A DNA stretch of 64,000 nucleotides, taken from Pseudomonas sp. KNUC1026 (GTDB lineage Bacteria > Pseudomonadota > Gammaproteobacteria > Pseudomonadales > Pseudomonadaceae). Each line of letters opens with the position of its first letter. Position 1 is the stretch's first letter. The translations under genes and the position numbers were made by a program. This document shows positions 1 to 9,392 of this stretch, piece after piece. The stretch covers positions 2,604,001 to 2,668,000 of the forward strand of contig NZ_CP087138.1 of assembly GCF_021650705.1 (NCBI RefSeq), read 5' to 3'. Under the pieces are notes generated by a model. That model was not told where the DNA came from and ran no database searches. It saw nothing but the letters and a program-made list of their open reading frames with translations.

Positions 1-111
1 GATAGCCATGAACGTCGCCACCGGCGCACTCAGGGCGATGCTCATGAGGCCTCGGCGAATGGCGCGTTTGAGTGGGTCGGGCCGGTGGAGCGCGGGTGTG
101 GGTGCAGACAT
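1..111 (-). CDS. N-terminus of a probable TonB-dependent siderophore receptor (partial)
   Basis: An open frame starts at ATG 111 on the minus strand and runs off the window edge. Its 37 visible residues begin MSAPTPALHRPDPLKRAIRR and continue into a hydrophobic stretch (MSIALSAPVATFMAI), which fits an extended signal peptide of an outer-membrane receptor. It lies directly downstream of a fecI-fecR pair on the same strand, and this is where the cognate FecA-type receptor gene normally sits. No receptor domain is visible, so the identity rests on context and the signal-like N-terminus. Confidence 0.55.
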   Translation of the reverse strand, partial: MSAPTPALHRPDPLKRAIRRGLMSIALSAPVATFMAI

Positions 112-223
112 GCGAATGCTCTTAGTTCGAGGTGGAAGTGATAGCGCTGATCGCGCCTTTACTACCAAGTCGAACGAGAATCCAGATCGACAACACCCCC
201 GCGATCTTTTTTGCCAACAGGCA

Positions 224-1162
224 TCAGGCGGGCTCCACACGAGCCCAGTAAGGCGTGAACGCGCGGATGCGCACCGGCAGTGTCGAGGCCAGGTTTTCCA
301 GCACGGCGCCGATGTCTTCAAGGTGGAAGGCCCCGGAAATCCGCAGGTTGGCGACCTTCTGATTGCAACCCAGGTAACCGGAGCGGTAACGCTGCAACTC
401 GCTGATCACCTCTTCCAGCCGCCAGTTATTGACCACCAGCATGCCTCGGGTCCAGGCGTCTGCTTGCGGGGTAGCGGTTTGTACGGCGCCCGAGGTGTCT
501 TGGCTGAACAGCAGTTGTTGGCCAGCCTCCACGCGCACGGGCGACAAGAGGCTCGCGGGGCGTATTTCGACGGCGTGCTGCAACACGCAGACGCGGGCCT
601 GGGCGCCTTCACTGCGCACCAGAAAACGCGTGCCGAGCGCGCGGATGCTGCCTTGTGGCGTGTGCACGATAAAAGGCCGGCCCAGCGTGTCGTGGGCGGT
701 CTCGACCAGGATTTCACCGCGCACCACCTGTACTTCGCGCAGGGTGGCGCTGTAGTGAACATCGATCGCGGTGGCCGTGTTCAATTGCAATTGGGAGCCA
801 TCTTCCAGTTGCAGGCGCTTGTGTTCGCCCGTGGCGGTGTGCACGTCCGCCATCAGCGAGGGCAAGGGTGTCAGGCGCCAGGTTGCAGTGCCGGCGGTGC
901 CTGCCGCGATCAACAGCGACAGCACTTTCATCACCTCCCGGCGCTTGAGGCGAGCGCTGCTCAACGTGGCGCTGGCGATCCCCGGTTCGACCTGCTCGAA
1001 GCGAGCCTGTAACCGCCCCAAGCGTTCCCATGCCAGGCGATGGCCAGGGTCGGCGTCGAGCCAGCGCTGATGCGCCTCGTGCAGGGCTTGGTCATGGGCA
1101 TCGCAGCGCAGGTCGACGTACCAGCGCGCGGCGGCCTCGAGCACAGCGTGATTCAGCGCCAT
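224..1162 (-). CDS. FecR-family anti-sigma/signal transducer
   Basis: This 312-residue protein would sit in the inner membrane, sense the ligand-loaded TonB receptor and control the ECF sigma factor encoded just upstream. The N-terminal 60 residues look like the cytoplasmic FecR N-terminal domain (DUF4880-type, with AARWYVDLR and WERLGRLQ). A single membrane segment lies near residues 78-98. The periplasmic FecR domain follows, and a STN-like C-terminal part starts at about residue 240 (NWRLEEVISELQRY). Its length is typical of the family. The sigma gene ends 3 nt before this start codon, so the two genes form one operon. Confidence 0.93.
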   Translation of the reverse strand: MALNHAVLEAAARWYVDLRCDAHDQALHEAHQRWLDADPGHRLAWERLGRLQARFEQVEPGIASATLSSARLKRREVMKVLSLLIAAGTAGTATWRLTPLPSLMADVHTATGEHKRLQLEDGSQLQLNTATAIDVHYSATLREVQVVRGEILVETAHDTLGRPFIVHTPQGSIRALGTRFLVRSEGAQARVCVLQHAVEIRPASLLSPVRVEAGQQLLFSQDTSGAVQTATPQADAWTRGMLVVNNWRLEEVISELQRYRSGYLGCNQKVANLRISGAFHLEDIGAVLENLASTLPVRIRAFTPYWARVEPA

Positions 1163-1165
1163 GGG

Positions 1166-1675
1166 TCAGTCCTCGGCCGCCAGAAGGCAATGGGTCAGGG
1201 CGCGCACGGCATGTTTCTTCACCGTATTTACAGACACGCTCAAACGGCGGGCGATCTCCACATAGCTCAGCCCATCGAGCTGGGCCATCAGGAAAATCTC
1301 TCGCGTGCGCGCGCCCAGGCCGTCCAGCAAGCGGTCGATTTCAAGCAGGGTTTCGATGATCAGCAAACGGGTTTCCGGCGAGACCTCCAGCGCCTCGGGT
1401 CGGGCGGCCAGGGTTTCGAGATACGCCTGCTCCAGCGCCCGCCGCCGAAAGCCATCGATCATCAGGCTGCGCGCCACGCTGCTCAGGTACGCCCGGGGTT
1501 CGCGCAGTTCAAAGGCCTTGCGCTGAAGCAATACCCTGACGAACGTGTCTTGTGCCAGGTCTGTGGCGTGCTCCAGGCAGCCCAGCCGCTTGCGCAACCA
1601 GGCGCACAGCCAGGGGTGATGTTCGGCGTAGAGGGATTCGATGGCCTGATGCTGCGCGGGATCAACGGAGGGCAT
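1166..1675 (-). CDS. FecI-like ECF sigma factor (iron starvation sigma)
   Basis: A 169-residue extracytoplasmic-function sigma factor. Region 2 covers about residues 10-75, with DLAQDTFVRVL and the melting-loop region ending SLMIDGFRRR. Region 4 covers about residues 110-165 and has a clear helix-turn-helix (LDGLSYVEIARRLSVSVNTV). Family members recruit RNA polymerase to the adjacent TonB-receptor promoter when FecR releases them. The order fecI-fecR-receptor and a perfect Fur box 27 nt upstream of the start indicate iron repression by Fur. The siderophore recognised cannot be read from this window. Confidence 0.93.
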   Translation of the reverse strand: MPSVDPAQHQAIESLYAEHHPWLCAWLRKRLGCLEHATDLAQDTFVRVLLQRKAFELREPRAYLSSVARSLMIDGFRRRALEQAYLETLAARPEALEVSPETRLLIIETLLEIDRLLDGLGARTREIFLMAQLDGLSYVEIARRLSVSVNTVKKHAVRALTHCLLAAED

Positions 1676-1701
1676 TGCTCATACCTGAGACGGAACCACA
1701 T

Positions 1702-1720
1702 GAAAATGAATCTCATTTTC
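1702..1720. promoter_or_regulatory. Fur box upstream of the fecI-like gene
   Basis: The 19-mer GAAAATGAATCTCATTTTC is a perfect inverted repeat of two 8-bp arms (GAAAATGA and TCATTTTC) around ATC. It matches 14 of 19 positions of the classical Fur consensus GATAATGATAATCATTATC. It lies 27-45 nt before the sigma-factor start, where a repressor would cover the promoter. Confidence 0.85.
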
Positions 1721-1819
1721 TTCAGTGTTTCAGGGTTTTGCAAGATGTCAGGAGCAAGGTGCGCTGGTACTCTCCACAGAAGTTGATCAGGCTTTGAAGC
1801 TCCGAGACCGATGATCGGT

Positions 1820-2580
1820 TCACGCCCACCGCTGCCGCAGCCAGCCACTGGAAGCATCCACCGCCAATACCAGCAGCAACATCGCAAGTATCACCGTACT
1901 GGCCTGCGCTTCCTGAAACAGGCTGAGGCTGGTGTAGAGCATCTGCCCCAGCCCCCTGCCCCGACGAAGCCCATCACCGTGGCCATGCGGATGTTGTTTT
2001 CCCAGCGGTAGAGTGTGTACGCCAGGAGCTGCGGCCACAGATTGGGCAAGGTGCCGTAGCAGAACGCCAGCCAGGCATTGCCGCCTTGCAGACGAATGGC
2101 GGCGGCAGGTGGCTCCGGGGTGTTTTCCAGGGCCTCTGCAAACAGGCGGCCCAGCACGCCCGCCGTGTGCAGCGCCAGCGCCAGTGTGCCCGCGTTGGGC
2201 CCCAGGCCTGCAGCCAGCACCATCAACACGGCCCAGACCAGTTCCGGGATCGCCCGCAGGGCGTTGAGCAGCAAACGCGTGAGGCTCTGCAGCGGCCAGC
2301 CCATTCGCCCGGCAGCAGGCAGGGCCAGGGCCAGGCCTGCCACGGCGGCGAGCAAGGTGCCCATGGCCGACATCGCGAGGGTTTCCAGCGTTGCCCCCCC
2401 GATGGCCCGCAAGTGCCCGGCGGTGAAATCGGGGCTCATGAAGCGAGCGGCATAGCCCGCCATCTGACTCACGCTCGCCGATGTCGCAAGCCCGCTTAGG
2501 TCAAGATCCAGATACACGAACGAGCCAATGACCGAGGCCAGAATGGCCGCGATGATCAGTGCATGGCCAAGGCGCCTCAT
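1820..2580 (-). pseudogene. ABC transporter permease 2 (PhnE-like, putative selenium oxyanion importer), frameshifted
   Basis: This is the second inner-membrane permease of the PhnCDE-like importer. ATG 2580 starts [10 protein letters not shown] and overlaps the end of the first permease gene by 4 nt. Several hydrophobic helices and the ATPase-coupling EAA-type loop near YGTLPNLWPQLLAYTLYRWE are visible. At about position 1951 one base (a G on the plus strand) appears to be missing. The frame then gives GGWGRCSTP instead of the expected GGLGQMLYTSL, which continues in the neighbouring frame to a stop at 1820. The restored protein is about 253 residues, normal for the family. The break probably reflects a sequence error. 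Confidence 0.82.
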
Positions 2581-3401
2581 GCCAGCCTCTTGCGCAGCAG
2601 GCGGCTGAGCTGGTCGGCAAGCAGTACCAGAACCAGGAAGGTCAGCAGCATGCTCGCGACCTCGGCGCCGGCGAACATGCGCATCGACAGGTCGATCTGC
2701 TGCCCCAGCCCACCGGCACCCACGAAGCCCATCACCACCGAGGCGCGTACGGCACATTCCCAGCGGTAGACGGTGTAAGACGTCAACTCAGCGATTGCGC
2801 CGGGCAGCACCCCGTAGAAAAACGCAGCCAGTCGGCCAGCGCCGGCCTGCATGAGCGCCTGCCTTGGGCGTTGATCCACCGACTCGAAGATTTCCGCATA
2901 GACCTTGCCGAGCATGCCGGCGTAGGTGATGGCGATGGCCAGCACACCGGCGGTGGGGCCCAGGCCGACGGCGCGGACGAACAACAGCGCCCAGACGATC
3001 TCCGGCACGCTGCGCAACAGGATCAGCAGCATCCGCGCGGGCCAGCGCAAACACTGGCCCAACGCGCCCAGGCGGCCTCGGTCGACCATCGAAAAGGACA
3101 GTGCCCGGCTCGCCAGCAGGCTCGCCGGCACGGCCAGCAGCAATGCCAGCGACATGCCCGCCGTGGCGATGGCCAGGGTCTGCAACGTGGCCTTGAGCAG
3201 CAGGCTGAGGAAGTCGCTATCACGTGCCGGTGGCCAGAAACTTTGAACAAAGGTGCCCATCGACTGCGTGCTGTCTGGGTGGACTAGCACGCTCAGGTCC
3301 AGCTCGGCCAGCCGTATGCCGGGCCAGAGCAGCAAAACGGCCAGCACGCCGATCAGCAGGCGTGGGCCGGCCGCCGGGTCGCGTGTGTCGATGCCTAGCA
3401 T
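2577..3401 (-). CDS. ABC transporter permease 1 (PhnE-like, putative selenium oxyanion importer)
   Basis: A 274-residue integral membrane protein of the PhnE/PtxC permease family. Hydrophobic segments occur near residues 15-35, 75-100, 120-140 and 240-265. The coupling loop [20 protein letters not shown] precedes [16 protein letters not shown], the typical end of PhnE-type permeases. Its start overlaps the ATPase stop by 7 nt and its end overlaps permease 2 by 4 nt, so translation is coupled. Phosphonate and phosphite importers share this fold. The selenium assignment rests on the adjacent selD and mnmH genes. Confidence 0.88.
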   Translation of the reverse strand: MLGIDTRDPAAGPRLLIGVLAVLLLWPGIRLAELDLSVLVHPDSTQSMGTFVQSFWPPARDSDFLSLLLKATLQTLAIATAGMSLALLLAVPASLLASRALSFSMVDRGRLGALGQCLRWPARMLLILLRSVPEIVWALLFVRAVGLGPTAGVLAIAITYAGMLGKVYAEIFESVDQRPRQALMQAGAGRLAAFFYGVLPGAIAELTSYTVYRWECAVRASVVMGFVGAGGLGQQIDLSMRMFAGAEVASMLLTFLVLVLLADQLSRLLRKRLA

Positions 3402-4192
3402 CGAGCCGCCCAGGCAGGCCGAGGGTCGCTGCCTTGGGGTTGCGTTTGCAGTTGCTCATTGGCGTACAGCGCATCGAGCCGTGCCGGATCGACTTCGGTG
3501 CTGGGCAGATCAAAGGCGATCGAGCCGGCACGGATGCCAATCACGCGGGGGAAATGCCGCAGTGCCAGCTCGACCGTGTGCAGGCTGGCGATCAGAGTGA
3601 TGCCCCTCGCCTCGGCATCCTGGCATAGCAATGCCAGCGTATGCTCGGCCAGGCGCGGGTCCATCGCCGACACCGGCTCGTCCGCCAACAGCAATTGCGG
3701 CGCCTGATACAGGGCGCGGGCGATGCCCACCCGTTGCAGCTGGCCACCGGAGAGCTGGCCGCAGCGCACGAACAGCTTGTCGGCCATGTCCAGTTTGCTC
3801 AGCTCGGCACGGGCACCCGGGATGTCCACCGGGTGCAGCAGGTTGAGCAGGCTTTTGCCCAATCCCCATTGGCCCAGCCGGCCGGCGAGCACGGCGGTAA
3901 CCACGCGTTGGCGGGGCGGGAGCGGCGGTGCCTGGTGAATCAGCCCGACCTGCGCGCGCAACCGCTGGCGCGCCCGGCCAGGCAGCCGCCAGGGCTGCTG
4001 GCCGAGCACCTCCAGCTCACCGGAGCTGGGCGGCACTGAGGTGGCCAGCAGATTGAGCAAACTCGATTTACCGGCGCCGGATGGGCCGATGATCGCCACC
4101 CGCTCGCCTGCCGCGACGGTCAGGTCCAGACCCTGCAGCGCCGCCACGCCGTTGTTATGGCGCAGGCCGACACCGACCAGGCGCAGCGTCAT
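3395..4192 (-). CDS. ABC transporter ATP-binding protein (PhnC-like, putative selenium oxyanion importer)
   Basis: The 265-residue ATPase of the importer. It carries Walker [11 protein letters not shown] near residue 37, the ABC signature LSGGQLQR near residue 148, Walker B LLLADEP near residue 168 and the switch histidine in SLHTVE. It starts 4 nt inside the 3' end of the substrate-binding protein gene (ATGA overlap) and overlaps permease 1 by 7 nt, so all four genes form one operon. PhnC-family ATPases serve phosphonate-type importers. The family alone does not define the substrate. Confidence 0.92.
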   Translation of the reverse strand: MTLRLVGVGLRHNNGVAALQGLDLTVAAGERVAIIGPSGAGKSSLLNLLATSVPPSSGELEVLGQQPWRLPGRARQRLRAQVGLIHQAPPLPPRQRVVTAVLAGRLGQWGLGKSLLNLLHPVDIPGARAELSKLDMADKLFVRCGQLSGGQLQRVGIARALYQAPQLLLADEPVSAMDPRLAEHTLALLCQDAEARGITLIASLHTVELALRHFPRVIGIRAGSIAFDLPSTEVDPARLDALYANEQLQTQPQGSDPRPAWAARC

Positions 4193-5040
4193 TTCAGCAG
4201 GTCGGCGGCGCGCGCAGCCTCTTCGATACCGTCGTAGTTTTCAGGTTTGGTTTCGATGAAGCGGCTCGCCGCCTGCAGGTCCAGTATCGCCTTTTGCTCA
4301 GGCTTGGCAGGGTCCAGGGCAAGGAAGGCCTGTTTGATCTTCTGCGCCAAAGCCGGGTCGAGGTCGCCACGCACCGTCCAGTTGTAGTCGAAGTAGGTCG
4401 GCGTGGTGGCGAAGACTTTCACTTTGCTGGTGTCGACCTTGCCGGTGCTGACCAGCTTGTCCCACACGCTGGCATTGAGCACGCCGGCATCGACCTTGCC
4501 CGCCTGCACCCAGGCAGCGGTGGCGTCGTGGGCTCCGGAATAGGCGATACGGCTGAAGAAGGTTTCCGGCTTGATGCCGTCCTTGAGCATGAAGTAACGC
4601 GGCATCAGGCTGCCGGAGGTCGAGGAGATCGAGCCGAAGGCGAAGGTCTTGCCCTTGAGGTCGGCCAGGGATTTCACGTCGCTCCTGGTGGTGATGAATT
4701 TGCTGGTGAACTGAGCGTCTTGCTCACGCTGCACCAAAGGCACTGCGTTTCCGGTTTTCAGCTTTACCTGAACGTAGGTGAAGCCGCCCAACCACGCCAT
4801 GTCCAGGCGGTCAGAGGCCAGGGCTTCGACCACTGCAGGGTAGTCCGCCACCGGTACGAACTGCACTTTCATGCCCAATTGCTGTTCCAGATACTCGCCC
4901 AGCGGTTTGAACTTGCGCAGCAGTTCGGTGGGCGCCTCATCGGGAATCGCCGATACCCGCAAGGTTTCGGCGGCATGGCTCGCCAGGGCGGAAACGGACA
5001 GGGCAAGGCCTGCGACCAACGACAGGGTGCGCTTGAGCAT
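4189..5040 (-). CDS. Periplasmic substrate-binding protein of putative selenate ABC transporter (PhnD-like)
   Basis: A 283-residue PhnD/PtxB-type binding protein. Residues 1-23 form a signal peptide ([20 protein letters not shown], cleaved after ASHA). The mature part has the hinge motif [20 protein letters not shown] and the family segment [14 protein letters not shown]. Homologues next to selD are usually annotated as putative selenate ABC transporter binding proteins. The gene is divergent from selD and heads the four-gene transporter operon. Selenate or selenite is an inference from context, and phosphite or phosphonate remains possible because the folds are shared. Confidence 0.85.
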   Translation of the reverse strand: MLKRTLSLVAGLALSVSALASHAAETLRVSAIPDEAPTELLRKFKPLGEYLEQQLGMKVQFVPVADYPAVVEALASDRLDMAWLGGFTYVQVKLKTGNAVPLVQREQDAQFTSKFITTRSDVKSLADLKGKTFAFGSISSTSGSLMPRYFMLKDGIKPETFFSRIAYSGAHDATAAWVQAGKVDAGVLNASVWDKLVSTGKVDTSKVKVFATTPTYFDYNWTVRGDLDPALAQKIKQAFLALDPAKPEQKAILDLQAASRFIETKPENYDGIEEAARAADLLK

Positions 5041-5187
5041 GGTGAGTTCTCCGGTTCAATGGCGGAAAAAACGAAAAGGCGCCTCTGGCGGTGCCGGGAA
5101 AGAGCGCCGCGATTATAAGAGGCAGGGCGAAAAAGGCCAGCTTTGCTAGAATCCGCGGCCTGTTTTCGAATTACAGAGGAAATCGCC
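5041..5187 (+). promoter_or_regulatory. Divergent promoter region between the transporter operon and selD
   Basis: This 147-nt spacer must carry promoters for both directions. For selD, an extended -10-like element TGCTAGAAT is visible at 5144-5152, without a clear -35. An AGAGGAAAT ribosome-binding site precedes ATG 5188. No operator-like palindrome stands out. Confidence 0.35.
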
Positions 5188-6222
5188 ATGAGTGAGCCGA
5201 TCCGCCTGACCCAGTACAGCCACGGCGCCGGTTGCGGCTGCAAGATTTCCCCGAAGGTTCTGGATGTGATCCTGGCCGGCAGTGGCGCGCAGAACCTCGA
5301 TCCCCATCTTTGGGTTGGCAATGCCTCACGTGACGACGCCGCCGTGTACGCGCTGGACGAAGAACGTGGCGTTGTCTCGACCACCGACTTCTTCATGCCC
5401 ATCGTCGACGACCCCTTCGATTTCGGACGTATCGCTGCCACCAACGCGATCAGCGATATCTACGCGATGGGCGGCAAGCCCCTGATGGCCATCGCCATCC
5501 TCGGTTGGCCGGTGAACCTGTTGCCGGCGGAGGTGGCACGTGAGGTCATTCGCGGGGGCCGGGCCGTCTGCGATGCCGCCGGCATCCCTCTGGCGGGCGG
5601 CCATTCCATCGATGCCCCGGAGCCGATCTTCGGGCTGGCGGTGACCGGCGTGGTCGACAAGCAGCACCTCAAGCGCAATGACACGGCCAAGGCGGGTAAC
5701 CGCTTGTACCTGACCAAACCTCTGGGCATCGGCATCCTCACCACCGCCGAAAAGAAGTCAAAGCTGCGCCCTGAGGACGTTGGCCTTGCCCGTGACTGGA
5801 TGTGCACCTTGAACACGCCGGGCAGCCATTTCGGCAAGCTCGAAAGCGTTACGGCGATGACCGATGTCACCGGCTTCGGCTTGCTGGGCCATCTGGTGGA
5901 AATGGCCGACGGTGCTGGCCTGACTGCGCGCCTGCACGATGCCGCCGTGCCGCGCCTGCCAGGTGTCGAACACTATCTGGCAGAAGGCTGCGTGCCGGGC
6001 GGCACGCTGCGCAATTTCAACAGCTATGGCGAGCGCGTCGTGGCCATCACCGATGCTCAGCGCGACCTGCTCTGCGATCCGCAGACCAGTGGCGGCCTGC
6101 TGGTGGCAGTGAGCGAAGAAGGTGAAGAAGCGTTTCTGGCCACAGCCGCTCAGTTGGGCCTGAACCTGGCCCCTATCGGCGTACTGGTGGAGCGACAGCC
6201 TCACGCTGTCGAAGTGCTCTGA
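5188..6222 (+). CDS. selD: Selenophosphate synthetase
   Basis: A 344-residue SelD, which makes selenophosphate from selenide and ATP. The N-terminal catalytic motif is GAGCGCK (Cys16 and Lys19), so this is the cysteine form rather than a selenocysteine form. PurM/AIRS-type ATP-binding segments follow, such as [31 protein letters not shown] (split over residues 46-76), along with the C-terminal [12 protein letters not shown] 5188 was chosen because of AGAGGAAAT upstream and homology at MSEPIRL. The stop codon shares one base with the mnmH start (TGATG), so the two are coupled. Confidence 0.96.
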   Translation: MSEPIRLTQYSHGAGCGCKISPKVLDVILAGSGAQNLDPHLWVGNASRDDAAVYALDEERGVVSTTDFFMPIVDDPFDFGRIAATNAISDIYAMGGKPLMAIAILGWPVNLLPAEVAREVIRGGRAVCDAAGIPLAGGHSIDAPEPIFGLAVTGVVDKQHLKRNDTAKAGNRLYLTKPLGIGILTTAEKKSKLRPEDVGLARDWMCTLNTPGSHFGKLESVTAMTDVTGFGLLGHLVEMADGAGLTARLHDAAVPRLPGVEHYLAEGCVPGGTLRNFNSYGERVVAITDAQRDLLCDPQTSGGLLVAVSEEGEEAFLATAAQLGLNLAPIGVLVERQPHAVEVL

Positions 6223-7315
6223 TGCGCGAGGACGTCCGCGACTTTCACCAGCTGTTTCTCAATGACACACCGATGATGGATACCCGTGCACCGGTGGAGT
6301 TCGTCAAAGGGGCCTTTCCAGGCACGATCAACCTGCCGTTGATGACTGATGTCGAGCGCCAGAAGGTCGGTACCTGCTACAAGCAGCAGGGGCAGGATGC
6401 GGCCATTCGGCTGGGTCATCAGTTGGTCTGTGGCGAGGTCAAGGCGCAGCGGGTCGCGGCCTGGGCGCAATTCGCCCGAAACCCACCCGCACGGCTACCT
6501 GTACTGCTTTCGTGGCGGCCTGCGCTCGCAGATCGTCCAGCAGTGGCTGCGCGAAGCGGGAGTCGACTACCCCGTGTGACGGGTGGTTACAAGGCAATGC
6601 GCACCTTCCTGGTCGAAACGCTGGAGCAAGCCGTCGCGCAGTGCGATTTCGTGGTGCTGGGCGGCATGACCGGCACCGGCAAGACCGAGGTGCTGGCGAC
6701 GCAGCCCAACGCCCTGGATCTGGAAGGCCACGCCAACCATCGCGGGTCGAGCTTCGGAAAGCGTGCGACCGGCCAGCCGTCGCAGATCGATTTCGAGAAC
6801 CGCCTGGCCATCGATATCCTCAAGAAGCGCCATACTGGCATTGATCGTTTCGTGCTTGAGGACGAGGCACGCATCGTGGGTAGCTGCAACGTCCCTATCG
6901 AGCTCTATCAGGGGATGCAGCGTTATCCGGTGATATGGCTTGAGGACAGCTTCCAGAACCGTGTCGAACGCATCCTGCGTGATTACGTGACGGACCTGAG
7001 TACGGAGTTCGTGAGCGTGCATGGCCAAGAGCACGGCTTCGAGCGTTTCGCCGAGCGCCTGCTGCAGAGCCTGGACAACATCCACAAGCGCCTTGGGGCG
7101 AACGCCACCAGCGTTTGCGTGCATTGATGTCAGCGGCGCTGGACGAGCAGCGTGGCTCGGGTTCTGTAGACCTGCATCACGCCTGGATCGAAGGCCTTTT
7201 GCGCGAGTACTACGACCCGATGTACGCGCATCAGCGTCTGGCCAAAGGCGAGCGCGTAGAGTTCGTGGGGGATATGAACGCGGTTGAGCAATACCTGGCT
7301 CAACGGGCTGGATAG
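6222..7315 (+). pseudogene. mnmH: tRNA 2-selenouridine synthase MnmH/SelU, three frameshifts
   Basis: MnmH exchanges sulfur for selenium in the wobble 2-thiouridine of certain tRNAs, using selenophosphate from SelD. The N-terminal rhodanese domain has its catalytic Cys in [12 protein letters not shown]. The C-terminal P-loop domain has [10 protein letters not shown] followed by [15 protein letters not shown]. The frame is broken three times: an extra base near 6480 (ACCCACCC), a missing base near 6575 that restores the frame, and a missing G near 7098. With these repaired, one protein of about 364 residues is continuous to the stop at 7315. Three independent losses while every motif is kept argues for sequence errors. 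Confidence 0.88.
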
Positions 7316-7863
7316 CGGTCGTTTGAACTGCTGCACCACATCGCTCAGTAGCGTCGAGGAGCTGTATTTCTCAGGAAGGGCAACTTCTCGCCGAGAGCTG
7401 TCATCCGTGAAAGGAAGCCTTCGACGGCATCTTAGCTAGGGCGATAGACAGTTATCGAGGCAGCCTCTGTCGAGTTGCATCGACTTATCGAATACCTGCC
7501 GAGGATGCTCAGCGTATGAATGAAATGATAGTTCGGTCTGTTGCCCTGCCGCGCCTGCATGTCAGCACAGGTACCTTGGAGGCATTGTAGTTGCTTGTCC
7601 TCGTACTGATGATTGGCGATCTGCACGCGAGCTAACTGGTAGAGTGGAGTGGCGCGCGTCGCTGGCGCTCTTTTCATCCACCCGCGATGCTGCTGCCTCC
7701 GCCGCGCAGCCACACCGCTGATGCTCAGGGCACGCGCCAGTGCTTCGTGTCGCTGCTACCCGGGTGTGGCCAGTACGGCTCGAACCTGCCCAGCAGAGCC
7801 ATTGCCTTGTTGGCTTCCATACACGCCTTTAGAATGGCCGGCCCCCGCAAGGCAGGAAATCCC
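7316..7863. other. 548-nt intergenic stretch without a convincing gene
   Basis: A minus-strand open frame (7432-7713, up to 93 residues) exists. It lacks a good ribosome-binding site, a signal peptide and any motif I recognise. Its interior (VQIANHQYEDKQLQC) looks weakly protein-like, so a decayed or unrecognised small gene is possible. The rest shows no terminator or repeat that I can support. Confidence 0.4.
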
Positions 7864-8829
7864 ATGTGGTTCATGAACAAAAAAACGCTCAGTGACGAGC
7901 AAGCGACTGCGCTCCATGAGCAGGCCTGGGCGGCGTTTCGCCACCAGGATCTGGACACCGCGCAGGAGTGCTTCCAGATCCTTGCCAAGGCGTGTCCCGC
8001 CGACGCACGCTGGATGAATGGCGTTGGCGCGGTGAGCCTGGCACGTGACGATCGCGCCAATGCTCATCGACACTTCCAGATGGCCGCCGATCGTGATTAT
8101 CCCGGCAGCCACTACAACCTCGGCATCATGGCCTATCAGGACGGTGATCACGACGTCGCCCGCCGACACTTCCAGAGGGCTGCCGAGCACAATTATCCGG
8201 GCAGCCACTACAACCTCGGCAGCATGGCCTTCCAGGAAGGTGATCACGACAGCGCCCGCCAATACTTCCAGGAAGCCGCCGAGTACGATTGTCCCCGCAG
8301 CCACTTCTACCTTGGCAGCATGGCCCACCAGGATGGCGATCACGATGCCGCCGTCGAGCACCTCAACAACGCCGTGCGCCATGATCATCCGGAGGCGCTG
8401 AATCTGCTCGGCGACGTCCATCTGCATGCCGAGCGCTATCCGCAGGCTGAGCAGGCCTACCGGCGCGCGGCCGAGTTGGGCAATGTCGACGGCTATAACA
8501 ATCTTGGCCTTCTGTACTTGCAGCTCGAAGACTATCAGCAGGCCAAGCAGGCGTTGTTGCAGGCCTTACAATCCGACCACGTCTACGCCCAGCACAACCT
8601 GGCTGTGGCCCATCACCGCCTGGGCGAGCTCGAGGAGGCCGAGCGCTGGTACCTGATCTCCTTCTCTCTGCAGGGCAACCTGCAGTCGCTGGAGAATCTT
8701 GGGCATGTATATGGCGACAGTGGGCGTGAGGTCGAGGGCCAGGCGTTGATCGCGGCCTCCGACAAGCTCTACGAGGATCAGCCTCTCAACGATTACGAGC
8801 AGGCGTTGATCGACCGGTTGCTGGCCTGA
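7864..8829 (+). CDS. Tetratricopeptide/Sel1-like repeat protein
   Basis: A 321-residue, probably cytoplasmic repeat protein. ATG 7864 follows AGGAAATCCC and reads MWFMNKKTLSDEQATALHEQ. At least eight helical-pair repeats are visible. Three central ones (residues 79-174) are near-identical 32-residue units with the core SHYNLGSMAFQEGDHD. Later units are canonical TPRs (EALNLLGDVHLHAERYPQAE, GYNNLGLLYLQLEDYQQA). Such proteins act as protein-binding scaffolds. No signal peptide or catalytic domain is present, so the partner is unknown. It stands alone between two gene-poor stretches. Confidence 0.85.
   Translation: MWFMNKKTLSDEQATALHEQAWAAFRHQDLDTAQECFQILAKACPADARWMNGVGAVSLARDDRANAHRHFQMAADRDYPGSHYNLGIMAYQDGDHDVARRHFQRAAEHNYPGSHYNLGSMAFQEGDHDSARQYFQEAAEYDCPRSHFYLGSMAHQDGDHDAAVEHLNNAVRHDHPEALNLLGDVHLHAERYPQAEQAYRRAAELGNVDGYNNLGLLYLQLEDYQQAKQALLQALQSDHVYAQHNLAVAHHRLGELEEAERWYLISFSLQGNLQSLENLGHVYGDSGREVEGQALIAASDKLYEDQPLNDYEQALIDRLLA
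8098..8385 (+). repeat. Three tandem 96-bp repeats inside the TPR gene
   Basis: Units start at 8098, 8194 and 8290. Each encodes 32 residues beginning YPGSHYNLG or CPRSHFYLG and ending with an acidic or basic pair before the next unit. The first two are most alike at the DNA level. The repeat keeps frame, so unit number could change without truncating the protein. Confidence 0.85.
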
Positions 8830-9392
8830 GCCACGATGACCTTGCGGGAATCCTCAACGACTCTTGAGAGAGGCGCTGGGGTACTGCAGCCATATAGGGT
8901 GACCTGAGCCTGCCGCCCGATCAGCAGATCAGCAGATCAGCAGATCAGCAGATCAGCGAGATTGCCGTGCTGACACAACGATCTGTCGACACATCCGGCG
9001 AAGTACGCGATGCGCCACCGTATCCCGTACACCAGCATCGCCATCGGCGCGGTGATGGATGACCGGGACCTGAGCGGGCCGAAAAGCCAGAGCGACATCG
9101 ACGACTTTGCGACCTTCTGGTCGCTCGCTACTAGCCCTTAACTTTTTGTTTGTCCTTGGATGCTGCAGACGGCGTGATGCATTTGGTGATAGATGCTCGA
9201 CGTATCCGCCCTTCCTTACGGCCATAGGCCGACCGTGAACTCAGACGATGGCTTGGCAAATGCTCCACCGATCTACGCACCGGGAAAATTAGACGGATTG
9301 CGCTGGGAGGGTCTGCTTTGGGTCGAAAGCTGCCACTCACACGGCCGTGCTACCCTTTCACCGCACTCGAATCAACGCATCAGGAAGCGAAA
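8830..9392. other. Gene-poor stretch with a short orphan reading frame
   Basis: No complete gene is convincing here. A plus-strand frame open from 8974 to the stop at 9139-9141 encodes MRHRIPYTSIAIGAVMDDRD and further residues from ATG 9010 (43 residues). It reads like protein but lacks a ribosome-binding site and may be the tail of a decayed gene. An 8-bp tandem repeat lies at 8919-8958. The final 200 nt upstream of the DinB-fold gene carry no recognisable site. Confidence 0.4.
8919..8958 (+). repeat. Five tandem copies of an 8-bp unit
   Basis: GATCAGCA is repeated exactly four times, followed by a fifth copy ending in G (GATCAGCG). The array is non-coding and follows the TPR gene. Each unit contains a Dam-type GATC. 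Confidence 0.95.

Noticed and set aside
1040-1786. A 248-residue plus-strand frame opposite fecI/fecR
   Set aside because: Antisense shadow of two well-recognised genes in GC-rich DNA.
5188-6222. SelD as a selenoprotein
   Set aside because: The catalytic position is a Cys codon and no in-frame TGA occurs before the true stop.
6222-7315. Programmed frameshifting in mnmH
   Set aside because: Three shifts of differing direction and no conserved slippery site make indel errors more likely.
8919-8958. CRISPR-like array
   Set aside because: Units of 8 bp are directly adjacent with no spacers, and no cas genes are nearby.
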